Translations under genes and position numbers: made by a program
Shown here: positions 9,071 to 17,881 of the stretch, piece after piece
Numbering within the stretch: the stretch's first letter is position 1
Layout of the letters: every line of letters starts with the position of its first letter
DNA from: Maricaulis sp.
Lineage (GTDB): Bacteria > Pseudomonadota > Alphaproteobacteria > Caulobacterales > Maricaulaceae
Length of the DNA stretch: 64,000 nt
NCBI GenBank assembly: GCA_002692855.1
Contig: NZMJ01000117.1
Location: 123,304 to 187,303 of the forward strand
Direction: 5' to 3'
Notes under the pieces: model-generated
Told to the model about the DNA's origin: nothing
Databases searched by the model: none
The model's input: the letters and a program-made list of their open reading frames with translations, nothing else

Positions 9071-11173
9071 ATGTTCAGAACCACGACGATGGCCGCCGCT
9101 GCCGCGCTGTTGACCGCAGCAGGCGCTTTCGCCGACGACATGTTTGCCGGTGTTCGTTCGATCGAAGCCGATGGCGGGCAATCCGTTATCGAATTCAACC
9201 AGTTGCAACCCGATGTGATGGACATGCAGCCGGGCGAACGTGTCGACCTCAATTTCGCTGGCGATCTCGAAGCCGAGCTTGACCGCATCACCGTTGGCAA
9301 TCTGGGCGCCCGCACCTGGGTCGGCCGGATCGCGGGGCAGGATATCCGCAGCCGCGTCATCCTCACCGAGACCAACGGCTTTGTTTTCGGACAGATCAAT
9401 ACCCCGGACGGGACCTGGAACATTGTTCCGGCCGTCGGCGGCGGACACCAGATTTTCCAGCATCACCCCGATGCCACCGTTCCGGAATGGGGCGATGACG
9501 GCATCGAAACCGGCTGGATTCCCGGGGACGTCATCGAGCACTCGCCCCTGACGGCGGAAGACCCGTCGACCGGCCAGGCGGTCGCCGTCGGTTCGAACGG
9601 CACGATCGACATCGCCGCCTATTACACGCAGAGCATGGTCGACCTGTGGGGTCTGGCCGTGGGTGGACGGGTTCAGTTCCTCGTCGCCCTGCTCGATCAG
9701 GCGCACATCGATTCCGACACCGGAATGCGGGCCCGTCTGGTCAATCTCGAATTCCTCGCGGCCGACGAAGCGCCGTCCAACAGCAACACGCTCGGTGATT
9801 TGCAGGACGGCGTCGGCGACAACACCGTGGGTGCAAACGGACAGGATTTCCGTGCGCTTCGCACGACCCGCGATTCCAAGGGTGCCGACCTGGTGACGAT
9901 CATTCGCCACTACAATCGCAACACCCACGGAAGTTGCGGCGTCGCTTATGTGCTGGGCGGCGGCACTGGAACCATCACCAGCGGATCAGCGGGTTTCGGC
10001 GTGTCGGTCAACAGTGACTGGATCGACGTGAACTGGTCCGGCACGGGCGGATACAGCTTCTGTACCGACCAGACCTTCGCCCACGAGATCGGCCACAACA
10101 CCGGATTTGCCCATAACCGGGCCAATGCCGGGTCGGCAGGCGTCCGCCCCTTTGCCTATGGGCACCGTGTCGACGGACAATTCCGCACGATCATGTCCTA
10201 CTCGAGCGGCACCGGCGAAAGCCGTGTCAATTATTTCTCCAACCCGGACATCACGCTGTGCCCAGGCGGTGCCGCTTGCGGTATCGCTGATCCGTCTGCC
10301 TCTTCAGCTGACAATGCCCGCGCCGCCCGCGAGGAAGGCCGCAACATCACGGAATTCCGTCCCGTGGCTCCGCGCGTTGTGTCCGCAGTCCTGCCTGTCA
10401 CCCGTTCTGTCCTGAACGGCAATGCGGCCACAGCCTTCGCGACCGTGATCAACCCGGCGGCGAACGCCAGCACGGCGACGGGCTGCGGCCTGCGTCTGGC
10501 CGGGGCGTCGGCGTCGCAATTCTCCTACCAGACCACGAACAGCTCGAACGCTCTGACCGGAACCGCAAATACCCCGGTCGATATCGCGGCAGGCGCCGCA
10601 CAGAACTTCGTCTTCTCCGTCACCAGCGCCACGAACTGGGCCAACAACAACCGGTCCGCGATCGCCAGTGACAACGACGAAACCGACCTGTTCATCGAGG
10701 CTTTCTGCTCGAACCGCCGGTCGGCTGAATACACGCTCGGCCTCAACTCGCTAACCTTCACTTCGTCCGCGACCCAGCCGGCTGACGTCATCGCCCTGGC
10801 AGCAACGCCCGGCAATACCGGCCGTGTCGAAGTTCCGACAACCGGCAACATGGTGGGTGTCTTCTCGGTCGCCGTTTCGAATATCGGCGCCGACGCTGTC
10901 ATCCAGGCCAGTGCCGATACCGGCGGCCGTGCCATGGCAGTCCAGAATATCGAGATCTGCCAGACAAACCCGACCACCGGCGCATGCATCACGACCCGCG
11001 CGGCTTCGACTCAGGTCACGCTTCTGAATGGCGGAACCGCCACTTTCGGCGTCTTCGTCCGCGGCACCGGTGCCGCAATTGACAATGATCCCGCCCGCAA
11101 TCGCGTCTTTGTCCGCTTCACGGACATCGGCGGTGAGCGCGGCGCGACCAGTGTTGCAGTCCGCACCCCGTAA
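9071..11173 (+). CDS. Secreted reprolysin-like zinc metalloprotease, cluster copy 4
   Basis: Fourth paralogue, 700 aa. Signal peptide MFRTTTMAAAAALLTAAGAFA, then DDMFAGVRSI. Same architecture: a prodomain-like N-terminus, a catalytic domain from VGSNGTIDIAAYYTQ with HEIGHNTGFAHN (about residue 338) and Met-turn IMSYSSG, then two conserved beta modules ending TSVAVRTP. A ribosome-binding site (ACGGGGAG) precedes ATG 9071. It sits between the copy 3 terminator and a 224-aa STN-like gene that begins 18 bases after its stop, so these last two genes probably share a transcript. The zinc ligands and catalytic Glu are intact, so it should be active. Substrate unknown. Confidence 0.92.
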   Translation: MFRTTTMAAAAALLTAAGAFADDMFAGVRSIEADGGQSVIEFNQLQPDVMDMQPGERVDLNFAGDLEAELDRITVGNLGARTWVGRIAGQDIRSRVILTETNGFVFGQINTPDGTWNIVPAVGGGHQIFQHHPDATVPEWGDDGIETGWIPGDVIEHSPLTAEDPSTGQAVAVGSNGTIDIAAYYTQSMVDLWGLAVGGRVQFLVALLDQAHIDSDTGMRARLVNLEFLAADEAPSNSNTLGDLQDGVGDNTVGANGQDFRALRTTRDSKGADLVTIIRHYNRNTHGSCGVAYVLGGGTGTITSGSAGFGVSVNSDWIDVNWSGTGGYSFCTDQTFAHEIGHNTGFAHNRANAGSAGVRPFAYGHRVDGQFRTIMSYSSGTGESRVNYFSNPDITLCPGGAACGIADPSASSADNARAAREEGRNITEFRPVAPRVVSAVLPVTRSVLNGNAATAFATVINPAANASTATGCGLRLAGASASQFSYQTTNSSNALTGTANTPVDIAAGAAQNFVFSVTSATNWANNNRSAIASDNDETDLFIEAFCSNRRSAEYTLGLNSLTFTSSATQPADVIALAATPGNTGRVEVPTTGNMVGVFSVAVSNIGADAVIQASADTGGRAMAVQNIEICQTNPTTGACITTRAASTQVTLLNGGTATFGVFVRGTGAAIDNDPARNRVFVRFTDIGGERGATSVAVRTP

Positions 11174-11191
11174 GGAGGTTAGAGAACTCGC

Positions 11192-11866
11192 ATGTCATAT
11201 CGTTTCTTGTTGGCCAGCACCGCATTCGCGGCGGCGCTCATCGCTCCGGCCCAGGCCGACGTTTCGGCCACACGGACCGACAACACCTGGCAAGTCAGTT
11301 CCGACGGCGAACGTCTGAGCGAAGTCCTTTCGGCGATCCAGAGCGAGGCGGGTTTCCGTCTCGTCGGGCTCGACCGGCTCGAGGATGACCCTGCGGTCGA
11401 AACCGACCTGTCCGGTTCCTTGCCGGATGTGATCTCGCGCCTGCTGCAAGGCTATGATTACGCCGTGGTCTATGGCGAAACGCCCGAGACCGAAGGCGAA
11501 ATCCAGCGCCTCGTCCTGTTGTCCGGCCGTGCCGGTTCAGCGCCGGACGACAGCCAGCGGATCGCACCGCGGCGTCTGGAACCGGGTGCAAGCGAGGAAG
11601 ACGGTGAACGGGTCGCAGCGATGCTGGCCCGCCAGGTCCAGCCGCTCGTCGACCAGGACAATGGTGTCGAAACCACCACGACCACGGTGGCCGTCAACAC
11701 GTCCGGGTCCGGTGGGTCAAACGATCCGACCGATACCGGCGGTGGCGGTGACGATGGCGAACTGGATGCCGAGACCCAGGCCCAGCTGGCCGAAGCCACA
11801 CGCCGCGCCCAAGCAGACCTTGAAGCCCTGGTGAATTCACTGCGGGCGGCCGAGAACGCCGACTGA
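11192..11866 (+). CDS. Exported protein with STN-like (secretin/TonB short N-terminal) domain
   Basis: Small exported protein, 224 aa, with signal peptide MSYRFLLASTAFAAALIAPAQA. Residues about 30-95 (GERLSEVLSAIQSEAGFRLVG ... LLQGYDYAVVYG) resemble the STN fold found at the N-termini of secretins, FecA-type receptors and FecR-linked proteins, which binds partner proteins in the periplasm. The rest has a Thr/Gly/Asp-rich linker (around SGSGGSNDPTDTGGGG) and a helical, Ala/Glu-rich end. There is no beta-barrel or secretin domain, so it stands alone. It follows metalloprotease copy 4 by 18 bases, with GGAGG overlapping the upstream stop region, and ends before a strong terminator. A role in exporting or holding the proteases is conceivable but not shown. 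I do not recognise a named family. Confidence 0.7.
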   Translation: MSYRFLLASTAFAAALIAPAQADVSATRTDNTWQVSSDGERLSEVLSAIQSEAGFRLVGLDRLEDDPAVETDLSGSLPDVISRLLQGYDYAVVYGETPETEGEIQRLVLLSGRAGSAPDDSQRIAPRRLEPGASEEDGERVAAMLARQVQPLVDQDNGVETTTTTVAVNTSGSGGSNDPTDTGGGGDDGELDAETQAQLAEATRRAQADLEALVNSLRAAENAD

Positions 11867-11892
11867 TCTCACGCCTCGCGCCGAGACGATCA

Positions 11893-11920
11893 CGCCCCGC
11901 CCTCACCGGCGGGGCGTTTT
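11893..11920 (+). terminator. Rho-independent terminator closing the protease cluster
   Basis: A perfect 9-bp stem CGCCCCGCC / GGCGGGGCG (11893-11901 with 11908-11916), a 6-base loop and TTTT. It lies 26 bases after the STN-like gene and 4 bases beyond the end of convergent argC. Confidence 0.9.
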
Positions 11921-11924
11921 CATG

Positions 11925-12869
11925 TCAGGTCAGGCCGTCAAATTCCGGCCGGCCGAGGGCAATGGCGAGATTCTGGACGGCCTGGACGGCCGCCCCCTTC
12001 AGGAGATTGTCGAGCGCGCAGACCGCGACGCCGCGCAGGCCTTCCTTCGACACGGCGAACCCGCCCAGCACCGCGCCGTTGAAATGGGCGCCATCGCGAA
12101 TTTCGGGAATCGTGTCGGTCAGCCTCACAAGTGGCTCGTCGCCATAGGCCGTATGATAGCGTTCCGTGATCGCTTCCAGCGATTGCGGCCCGGAAAACTC
12201 GAACTGGACGGTTGCCGTCAGCCCCTGGAAAAAGGCCGCCACGTGCGGGGTGAACGCCACCGGAATGCCGAGGTGACGCGTCATCTCGCCTTCGTGCAGG
12301 TGCCCGGTCAGGGCATAAGGCATCAAATTGCCGGACAGGGCCTCGGTGTCATTTTTCCGCGACGGTGTCGTTCCCGCCCCCGAATATCCTGACACTCCGA
12401 AGACATGGGCAGCCCCCGCGATCAGGTCGCGAACTGGCGCGACTGCGAGCTGGCCGGCCGTCGCATAGCATCCCGGGTTTGCGATCCGCCGGGCATGGGT
12501 GATCCGGCCGCGTCCGTAGATTTCAGGCAGCCCGTAAACCCAGTTCTCGTCAAACCGGTAATCGGCCGAGAGATCGACAATCACCATGCCGGGCGCCTGC
12601 GCCTCGATTGCGGCGACGTAGGGCGCGGCGGCTCCGTTCGGCAGGGCCAGAATGACCGCGTCGAGCGTTCGCCCCGCCACGTCATCCGGTGTCAGGGCCT
12701 CAAACATCAGTTCGGGTTCGGCTTCCGGTGCCAGCGAGGTGACGGGCTGGCCTGCGAATTCCCGTGATCCCGCGCACACCACCTGCATGTCAGAGCGCCC
12801 GGCGATCAGGCGCAGCAGATGGCGGCCCGTATGCCCCCGCGCACCGACCAGGCCGATGCGCACTGTCAT
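11925..12869 (-). CDS. argC: N-acetyl-gamma-glutamyl-phosphate reductase
   Basis: Third step of arginine synthesis in the cytoplasm: NADPH-dependent reduction of N-acetylglutamyl-phosphate to the semialdehyde. 314 aa. The N-terminal Rossmann motif is GLVGARGHTGRHLLRL, and the catalytic cysteine lies in ANPGCYATA. The C-terminal part has the typical HLHEGEM and AVSKEGLRGVAVC-like segments. The ORF track's longer frame adds a shadow N-terminus. I set the start at ATG 12869 because it overlaps the TGA of the upstream gene in an ATGA arrangement, which implies translational coupling, and because MTVRIGLVGARG is the natural family start. It is last in the operon argF' - NAGS/K - argC. The family call is very secure. 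Confidence 0.95.
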   Translation of the reverse strand: MTVRIGLVGARGHTGRHLLRLIAGRSDMQVVCAGSREFAGQPVTSLAPEAEPELMFEALTPDDVAGRTLDAVILALPNGAAAPYVAAIEAQAPGMVIVDLSADYRFDENWVYGLPEIYGRGRITHARRIANPGCYATAGQLAVAPVRDLIAGAAHVFGVSGYSGAGTTPSRKNDTEALSGNLMPYALTGHLHEGEMTRHLGIPVAFTPHVAAFFQGLTATVQFEFSGPQSLEAITERYHTAYGDEPLVRLTDTIPEIRDGAHFNGAVLGGFAVSKEGLRGVAVCALDNLLKGAAVQAVQNLAIALGRPEFDGLT

Positions 12870-14185
12870 GATTCCACCAGGGTTGGCGGCAATTTGCCGA
12901 TCAGGTCGACGAAACGGGGCACGCGGGTCAGGTCGCGCTCGCCGCGCCAGAACACGATCCAGTTGCCTTCGCGCACCGCCCCGTCGCATTCCGAGAAATA
13001 GAAGCTGTTGATCGGGTTCGTGGCGCGCGACCGCCAGTAAAAATAGGGCACGGCCTCGATCAGGTTCGACCAGACCGTCTTCGACAGGCCTTCGCCGCGC
13101 GCCTCCCCGAGCACGGCGAACTTGTCGAGATAGGCAACACCCCCGACCTCGGTCACCAGCGCACCGGCGCGGTAGTTCTCCGTCACGAAGCCCCGGCTCA
13201 GTGACAGTTGGTCCCAATATCCCGGCACGGTCGCGCGGCCGAATGACTTGCTGATGAGCTCTGTCATCCGCGACCCGTCGAGCTCGCGCTTGTCGGACAC
13301 CGTCAGCACCCGCTCGCCCTTGCGCACGAGCGTTCCCGCCCCGGCATGGGTGAACAGCTCCTTGGCCAATTCCTCGGGACGTGTGATCGAGACCGAACTG
13401 GTCAGCGGCAGGTCGTCGAGCAGGCGTTTGATCTCCTCGATCTTTACCCGCATGCCGCCGGCTACCCAGTCAGAGGCCATCAGCCGGTCGAATTCGGTGG
13501 CCAGGTTGACGCTGGAAATCAGCCGGCCTTTCTCGTCGAGCAATCCGCCCGTCTCGGTGAGGAAGATGATCTTGTAGGGCTGCAGCGTGTGGACCAGGGC
13601 GCGAACCGCGAAGTCGGCATTGATATTCACCAGCTGCCCGTCGGCCGTATCGCCAAGGCACGCCAGGATCGGCGCTTCCCCGCCCTTCAGCGCGCTGTCG
13701 ACCAGGTCCAGGCGAACGCCGGTCGGTTCGCCGACCCGGCCATAAACAGCCGGGTCCAGCAATTCGGCTTCGAACACGCCTTGCGGAATCGCCGCGGCCT
13801 GCCCGCCATGCCGGCGCACGGCCTCGACCAGCGACAGGTTGATGCGGGTCAGGCTGTCGCGAATGACCGTAATGGCGGCGTCGGGCGTAACCCGCAGGCC
13901 ATTGACCTTCTCCGGTGCGATCCCCGCCTCGGCCAGCGCCGAATCGAGTTGCGGCCCGCCGCCGTGAACCACGATCGGCAGCAGACCGACCGACTGCAGG
14001 AAGGCCAAAGCTGCGGCGAGACCGTCGAGGTCATCGCGGATCACCGCGCCGCCCACCTTCACCACGGCAAATCGCGACTGGTCGACTTGCGAGAAGCGGT
14101 TGAGATATTCGCGGATTTCCTTGCCATCGCGCATGTGCGACAGCAGCTGAACGATCGTCTGGCGAACGGCAGGCGTCTCGGCCAT
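12866..14185 (-). CDS. argB: Bifunctional N-acetylglutamate synthase/kinase (NAGS/K fusion)
   Basis: Carries out the first two steps of arginine synthesis: acetylation of glutamate by acetyl-CoA, then phosphorylation of N-acetylglutamate. 439 aa. Residues about 35-280 are an amino-acid kinase domain (VVKVGGAVIRDD, VHGGGPQLD, NINADFAVRAL). Residues about 285-439 are a GNAT acetyltransferase of the vertebrate-like NAGS type (SKSFGRATVPGYWDQL, ending near WIVFWRGERDL). This fusion is characteristic of Maricaulis and Xanthomonas-type bacteria, where the kinase domain also gives arginine feedback inhibition. The ATG directly follows the TAG of argF' with no gap, and the end overlaps argC by 4 bases. 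No separate argA or argJ is seen in the window. The symbol argB denotes only the kinase half. Confidence 0.93.
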   Translation of the reverse strand: MAETPAVRQTIVQLLSHMRDGKEIREYLNRFSQVDQSRFAVVKVGGAVIRDDLDGLAAALAFLQSVGLLPIVVHGGGPQLDSALAEAGIAPEKVNGLRVTPDAAITVIRDSLTRINLSLVEAVRRHGGQAAAIPQGVFEAELLDPAVYGRVGEPTGVRLDLVDSALKGGEAPILACLGDTADGQLVNINADFAVRALVHTLQPYKIIFLTETGGLLDEKGRLISSVNLATEFDRLMASDWVAGGMRVKIEEIKRLLDDLPLTSSVSITRPEELAKELFTHAGAGTLVRKGERVLTVSDKRELDGSRMTELISKSFGRATVPGYWDQLSLSRGFVTENYRAGALVTEVGGVAYLDKFAVLGEARGEGLSKTVWSNLIEAVPYFYWRSRATNPINSFYFSECDGAVREGNWIVFWRGERDLTRVPRFVDLIGKLPPTLVES

Positions 14186-15193
14186 CTAGCGGCCACCCTG
14201 CAAGGCAAGCGCTTCCATGATTGCTTTCTGCACGTGCAGGCGGTTTTCGGCCTCCTCGATGCCCAGGAAGGCCGGGCTGTCGACCACGGCATCGGCAATC
14301 TTCACATTCCGGCGCATCGGCAGGCAGTGGCTGACCACGGCGCCATCGGTCATCGCCATCTTGTCCGGCGTGATCATGAAATCCCGGCCCTTGGCGCGGT
14401 ACGGGGCTTCACCTTCCCACTGGCCGTAGAAGGGCAGAGCGCCCCAGCTTTTCGCATAGACGGCATCAGCGCCCGAATAGGCCGATTCGACATCGGTTGT
14501 GACGGTGAAGCTGGACCCGGCTTCGGCGCAATAGCGCTCGGCCGCGCCCATGTAACGGTCATCGAGCCGGTAAACCTCGTCCGGGATCAGCATCCGGACA
14601 TTCATGCCGAATTTTGACGCGATCAGGATTGCGGAATTGGCGACCGCCGTGTTGAGGGGACGCGGATGCGGCACCCAGGTCAGCAGGAAGTCCTTGCCCT
14701 GGACGCTGCCCATCTTCTCCTGAAGCGCCAGCATCAGGGCCATTTCCTGGCAGGGATGGACGATGGTTTCCATGTTGATGACCGGGACGGTCGCATGCTG
14801 CGCGAAGGCCGAAATCAGCGGATCCTGCTTTTCCTCCGCCCAGTTCTGGAACTTCGGAAAGCAGCGGATCGCGATCAGGTCGACATAGCGTGACAGCACG
14901 CGGGCGGCCTCGCTCACATGCTCTTCCTCGTCGCCGTCCATGACGGCGCCCTCGGCAAATTCCATCGGCCAGGTCGCGCCCTTGGCGTCCAGCACGATGG
15001 CGTGCCCGCCCATCTGGGTCGCGCCAATATCGAAGCTGGAGCGGGTGCGCAGGGACGGATTGAAGAATACGAGCGCGATCGACTTGCCCGCCAGCGCATT
15101 CGACGACGCGCCGGCCTTCAGCGCCCTGGCGCGGTCCAGCAGCGCCTGCAACTCGCCGCGGCTCCAGTCTTCAGTCGTCAGAAAATGGCGCAT
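14186..15193 (-). CDS. argF': N-acetylornithine carbamoyltransferase (AOTCase)
   Basis: Transfers carbamoyl from carbamoyl phosphate to N-acetylornithine, making N-acetylcitrulline. 335 aa. The carbamoyl-phosphate loop reads NPSLRTRSSFDIG, and the C-terminal HCLP motif continues MRRNVK, whose lysine matches the residue known to be carboxylated in Xanthomonas AOTCase. The segment VMDGDEEEHVSEAARVL carries the acidic residue typical of acetylornithine rather than ornithine enzymes. Being first in an operon with the NAGS/K fusion supports this reading, since all known relatives of that fusion use acetylated intermediates. An ArgE-like deacetylase acting on acetylcitrulline should exist elsewhere. 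Starts at ATG 15193 after an AAGGGA ribosome-binding site. Specificity is inferred from recalled motifs, not an alignment. Confidence 0.88.
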   Translation of the reverse strand: MRHFLTTEDWSRGELQALLDRARALKAGASSNALAGKSIALVFFNPSLRTRSSFDIGATQMGGHAIVLDAKGATWPMEFAEGAVMDGDEEEHVSEAARVLSRYVDLIAIRCFPKFQNWAEEKQDPLISAFAQHATVPVINMETIVHPCQEMALMLALQEKMGSVQGKDFLLTWVPHPRPLNTAVANSAILIASKFGMNVRMLIPDEVYRLDDRYMGAAERYCAEAGSSFTVTTDVESAYSGADAVYAKSWGALPFYGQWEGEAPYRAKGRDFMITPDKMAMTDGAVVSHCLPMRRNVKIADAVVDSPAFLGIEEAENRLHVQKAIMEALALQGGR

Positions 15194-15334
15194 GGGCCGG
15201 ACATCCCTTCAAAACGAATGCGGCCCGGTCGATGCCGGGCACGCTTTGTCTATAAAGCATCATCGCTCGGGTTTGAATGCCCTTCACGCCGCTTGCACTT
15301 CCCTCTTTCACCGGCCTGTGCCATGCCGTTTGCC

Positions 15335-16117
15335 ATGAGTGTTCTGGCTGTTATTCCCGCCCGCTACGGGTCCACCCGTTTCCCAGGAAAGCCCCTGGCC
15401 GACATCGCCGGCACGCCGATGATCGAGCGCGTCTGGCGGATTGCCAGTGCGGCCGACGGCGTCGACCGCACGGTCGTTGCCACGGATGACGCGCGAATCG
15501 CCGAGGCCGTGCGCGGTTTTGGCGGCGAGGCCGTGATGACGCCCGAGACCTGCCGCAACGGGACCGAACGGGCCCTTGCCGCGCTCGACGCGTTGAAGGC
15601 CGACGCCGACATCGTCGTGAATGTGCAGGGCGACGCCCCGCTGATCCCGCCCTGGGTGATTGGCGCGGTCGCGACGACGATGAAGGCCGACCCGGCCTTG
15701 CAGATGGCGACGCCCGCCGTGCGCATGACGCCGGAAACCGAACAGCGATTTCGCGAGACCAAGGCTGCGGGTGCGGTCGGCGGCACCACCGTCGTCTTCG
15801 CGCGCAACATGGACGCCCTGTATTTCTCGAAAACCGTCCTGCCCTTCCAGCGTCACCCTGAAGCGGGAACGCCGGTTTTCCAGCATATCGGGCTCTACGG
15901 CTACCGGACCGACACGCTGCGCCGGATCGTCTCGCTGGAGCCCAGCCCGCTCGAACGGGCCGAAAGCCTGGAACAGCTCCGTGCGCTCGAGAACGGGATC
16001 CCGATCCGGGTCGTCGAGGTGGATTATCGCGGCCGCTCGGCCTGGTCTGTGGATTCACGCGACGATGCCGGTGTCGTCGCCGGTATCATCGCGCGCGAAG
16101 GCGAGCTGGTCTCGTGA
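15335..16117 (+). CDS. kdsB: 3-deoxy-manno-octulosonate cytidylyltransferase
   Basis: Activates Kdo as CMP-Kdo for lipopolysaccharide inner-core synthesis in the cytoplasm. 260 aa from ATG 15335. The N-terminal nucleotide-binding motif is VIPARYGSTRFPGKPL; other hallmarks are VNVQGDAPLI, FQHIGLYGYR and SPLERAESLEQLR. The ORF track begins far upstream because the frame stays open. ATG 15323 would add only four residues (MPFA); I prefer 15335 because family members start with M-x-x-x-x-VIPARY. No clear ribosome-binding site precedes either. It is the first gene of a plus-strand operon, divergent from argF' across about 140 bases, and overlaps the next gene by GTGA. Confidence 0.94.
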   Translation: MSVLAVIPARYGSTRFPGKPLADIAGTPMIERVWRIASAADGVDRTVVATDDARIAEAVRGFGGEAVMTPETCRNGTERALAALDALKADADIVVNVQGDAPLIPPWVIGAVATTMKADPALQMATPAVRMTPETEQRFRETKAAGAVGGTTVVFARNMDALYFSKTVLPFQRHPEAGTPVFQHIGLYGYRTDTLRRIVSLEPSPLERAESLEQLRALENGIPIRVVEVDYRGRSAWSVDSRDDAGVVAGIIAREGELVS

Positions 16118-16731
16118 CGCGGCTCATCCTCGCACGTCACGGCAACACCTTCGGTCCCGGCGACAAAATCGTCTGGGTAGGCGCGAAGGAAGACCTGCCC
16201 CTCGTCGACAAGGGCGAGGCCCAGGCCCGCGATCTGGGCAAGGCACTGGTCCGCGCCGGTGTAAAACCGGACCGCATTGTCACCGGACCGCTGCGCCGCA
16301 CCCGCCGCGCCGCCGATCTGGTGGCCGAGTTCACGGGGTTTTCCGGCGCCATCGAAATCGACGCGCGCCTGAAGGAAATCGACTACGGCCCGTGGGGTGG
16401 AAAATCCGACGACGAGATCATCGCCGCTTATGGTGAAGCCGCGCTGGCTGACTGGCGGGACCGGCATGTCGTGCCGGCCGGTGCTGGCTGGTCGCCGAGC
16501 CCCGGCACGCTGAAGGCCAATGCGTTGGCCGTATTGAGCGATGTCAGCCGCACCAGCGGAACGGTCCTGATCGTCACGTCCAACGGCATTTTGCGCTTCT
16601 TCCACGCCGCGATGGGCTTTGACGGCGATGCCAAGGTGAAGACCGGTCACGCGGGTGCGGCCGACATGGCTGCGGGTCAGACCACACCGCTTTTCTGGAA
16701 TCTTGACCCGGCCAAGGGGCTTCCGCTCTGA
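16114..16731 (+). CDS. Histidine phosphatase superfamily protein (phosphoglycerate-mutase-like)
   Basis: Cytoplasmic phosphatase of the histidine phosphatase superfamily, 205 aa. The catalytic RHG motif is at the very start (LILARHGNT), followed by GPLRRTRRAADLV with a second phosphate-binding arginine, a Glu in LKEIDYGPWGG, and a late TSNGILRFF where a His is more usual. The start is GTG 16114, overlapping the kdsB stop (GTGA), so the two are probably translated together. Pairing with kdsB might suggest a sugar-phosphate substrate, but members of this family act on many phosphoesters and I would not assign one. Confidence 0.85.
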   Translation: MTRLILARHGNTFGPGDKIVWVGAKEDLPLVDKGEAQARDLGKALVRAGVKPDRIVTGPLRRTRRAADLVAEFTGFSGAIEIDARLKEIDYGPWGGKSDDEIIAAYGEAALADWRDRHVVPAGAGWSPSPGTLKANALAVLSDVSRTSGTVLIVTSNGILRFFHAAMGFDGDAKVKTGHAGAADMAAGQTTPLFWNLDPAKGLPL

Positions 16732-16738
16732 TCGGCTG

Positions 16739-17881
16739 ATGACAGGACCCCTTCACGGCATACGCATCATCGAATTGTCGGGCATCGGCCCCGGCCCTCT
16801 GGCCGGTCAGTTATTGGCCGATCTGGGCGCTGACGTCATTGCCGTCGACCGCAAGGCCGAGCCCCGCCTGCCGGAGCGTCCGAAGGATGCCAACCGGCGC
16901 GGCAAGCGCTCCATTGTCCTCGATCTGAAGCATCCCGATGCCGTCGCGACCGTGCTGAAGCTCTGCGAGTCGGCCGATGCCCTGATCGAAGGCTTCCGCC
17001 CCGGCGTGACCGAGCGTCTGGGCCTGGGCCCCGACATCGTCCTCGGGCGCAATCCAAAGCTGGTCTACGGCCGCCTGACAGGCTGGGGCCAGACCGGACC
17101 GCTCGCCGAGCGCGCCGGACACGACATCAACTATATTGCGCTGTCGGGCGCGCTCGCCGCCATTGGCACGCGGGACCGTCCCCTTCCGCCGCTCAATCTG
17201 GTCGGCGACTATGCCGGTGGATCGCTTATGCTGTGCTTCAGCGTGCTGGCGGCGCTTCTCTCGGCGCGCACCACGGGACGAGGCCAGGTGATCGACGTGG
17301 CCATGACCGACGGATCGGCGGCGATCATGTCGCTCATTCACTCCCTCGCCGCGTCCGGTATCTGGACCGGGGCGCGCGGTGACAACCTGCTCGACGGCGG
17401 CACACCCTTCTATCGCTGCTACGAAACCTCCGACGGGGGCTTCATGGCCGTCGGCGCGATCGAGCCGCAATTCTACGCCGCACTTCTGGCCGGGCTGGGC
17501 TTTGACGCCGCTGACGCCGCCAGGCAGTGGGACAAGGCAGACTGGCCCCGCCTGGAAGCGGCGATGACCCGGCGCTTTGCCGAAAAAACCCGTTCCGAGT
17601 GGACCGCGATCTTCGAGCCGACCGACGCCTGCGTCACGCCTGTCCTGTCAATGGATGAAGCGCCCGACCATCCGCACAATCTGGCCCGTGGCACCTTCAT
17701 GACGGCTGACGGACTGACCCAGCCTGCCCCCGCCCCCCGCTTCGCCGGCACACCGGCCGCGCCCGGTCGCGGCCCCTTCTTTGCCGGCGAGGACACACGC
17801 AATATCCTTGAATCAATTGGGGTTGAGCCGGACGCGATTGACCGCATGCTGAACGACGGCATTGCCGGAGAGAGCATATGA
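16739..17881 (+). CDS. CaiB/BaiF CoA-transferase family protein, alpha-methylacyl-CoA racemase-like
   Basis: Probably interconverts the 2R and 2S forms of 2-methylacyl-CoA so that branched chains can be beta-oxidised. 380 aa. It has the expected catalytic set of the racemase branch: His in AGHDINYIALSG, Asp in LVGDYAGGS, and Glu in VGAIEPQFY. The N-terminus (GIRIIELSGIGPGPLAGQLLADLGADVI) is standard for the CaiB family. The ORF-track start is too far upstream; ATG 16739 lies 7 bases after the previous stop and gives the family start. The 3' end overlaps the next gene as ATGA. Other family III CoA-transferases are possible, but the GAIEPQF motif favours a racemase. Confidence 0.88.
   Translation: MTGPLHGIRIIELSGIGPGPLAGQLLADLGADVIAVDRKAEPRLPERPKDANRRGKRSIVLDLKHPDAVATVLKLCESADALIEGFRPGVTERLGLGPDIVLGRNPKLVYGRLTGWGQTGPLAERAGHDINYIALSGALAAIGTRDRPLPPLNLVGDYAGGSLMLCFSVLAALLSARTTGRGQVIDVAMTDGSAAIMSLIHSLAASGIWTGARGDNLLDGGTPFYRCYETSDGGFMAVGAIEPQFYAALLAGLGFDAADAARQWDKADWPRLEAAMTRRFAEKTRSEWTAIFEPTDACVTPVLSMDEAPDHPHNLARGTFMTADGLTQPAPAPRFAGTPAAPGRGPFFAGEDTRNILESIGVEPDAIDRMLNDGIAGESI

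Noticed and set aside
13346-14617. 423-aa plus-strand frame across the arginine operon
   Set aside because: Antisense shadow of the NAGS/K and argF' genes.
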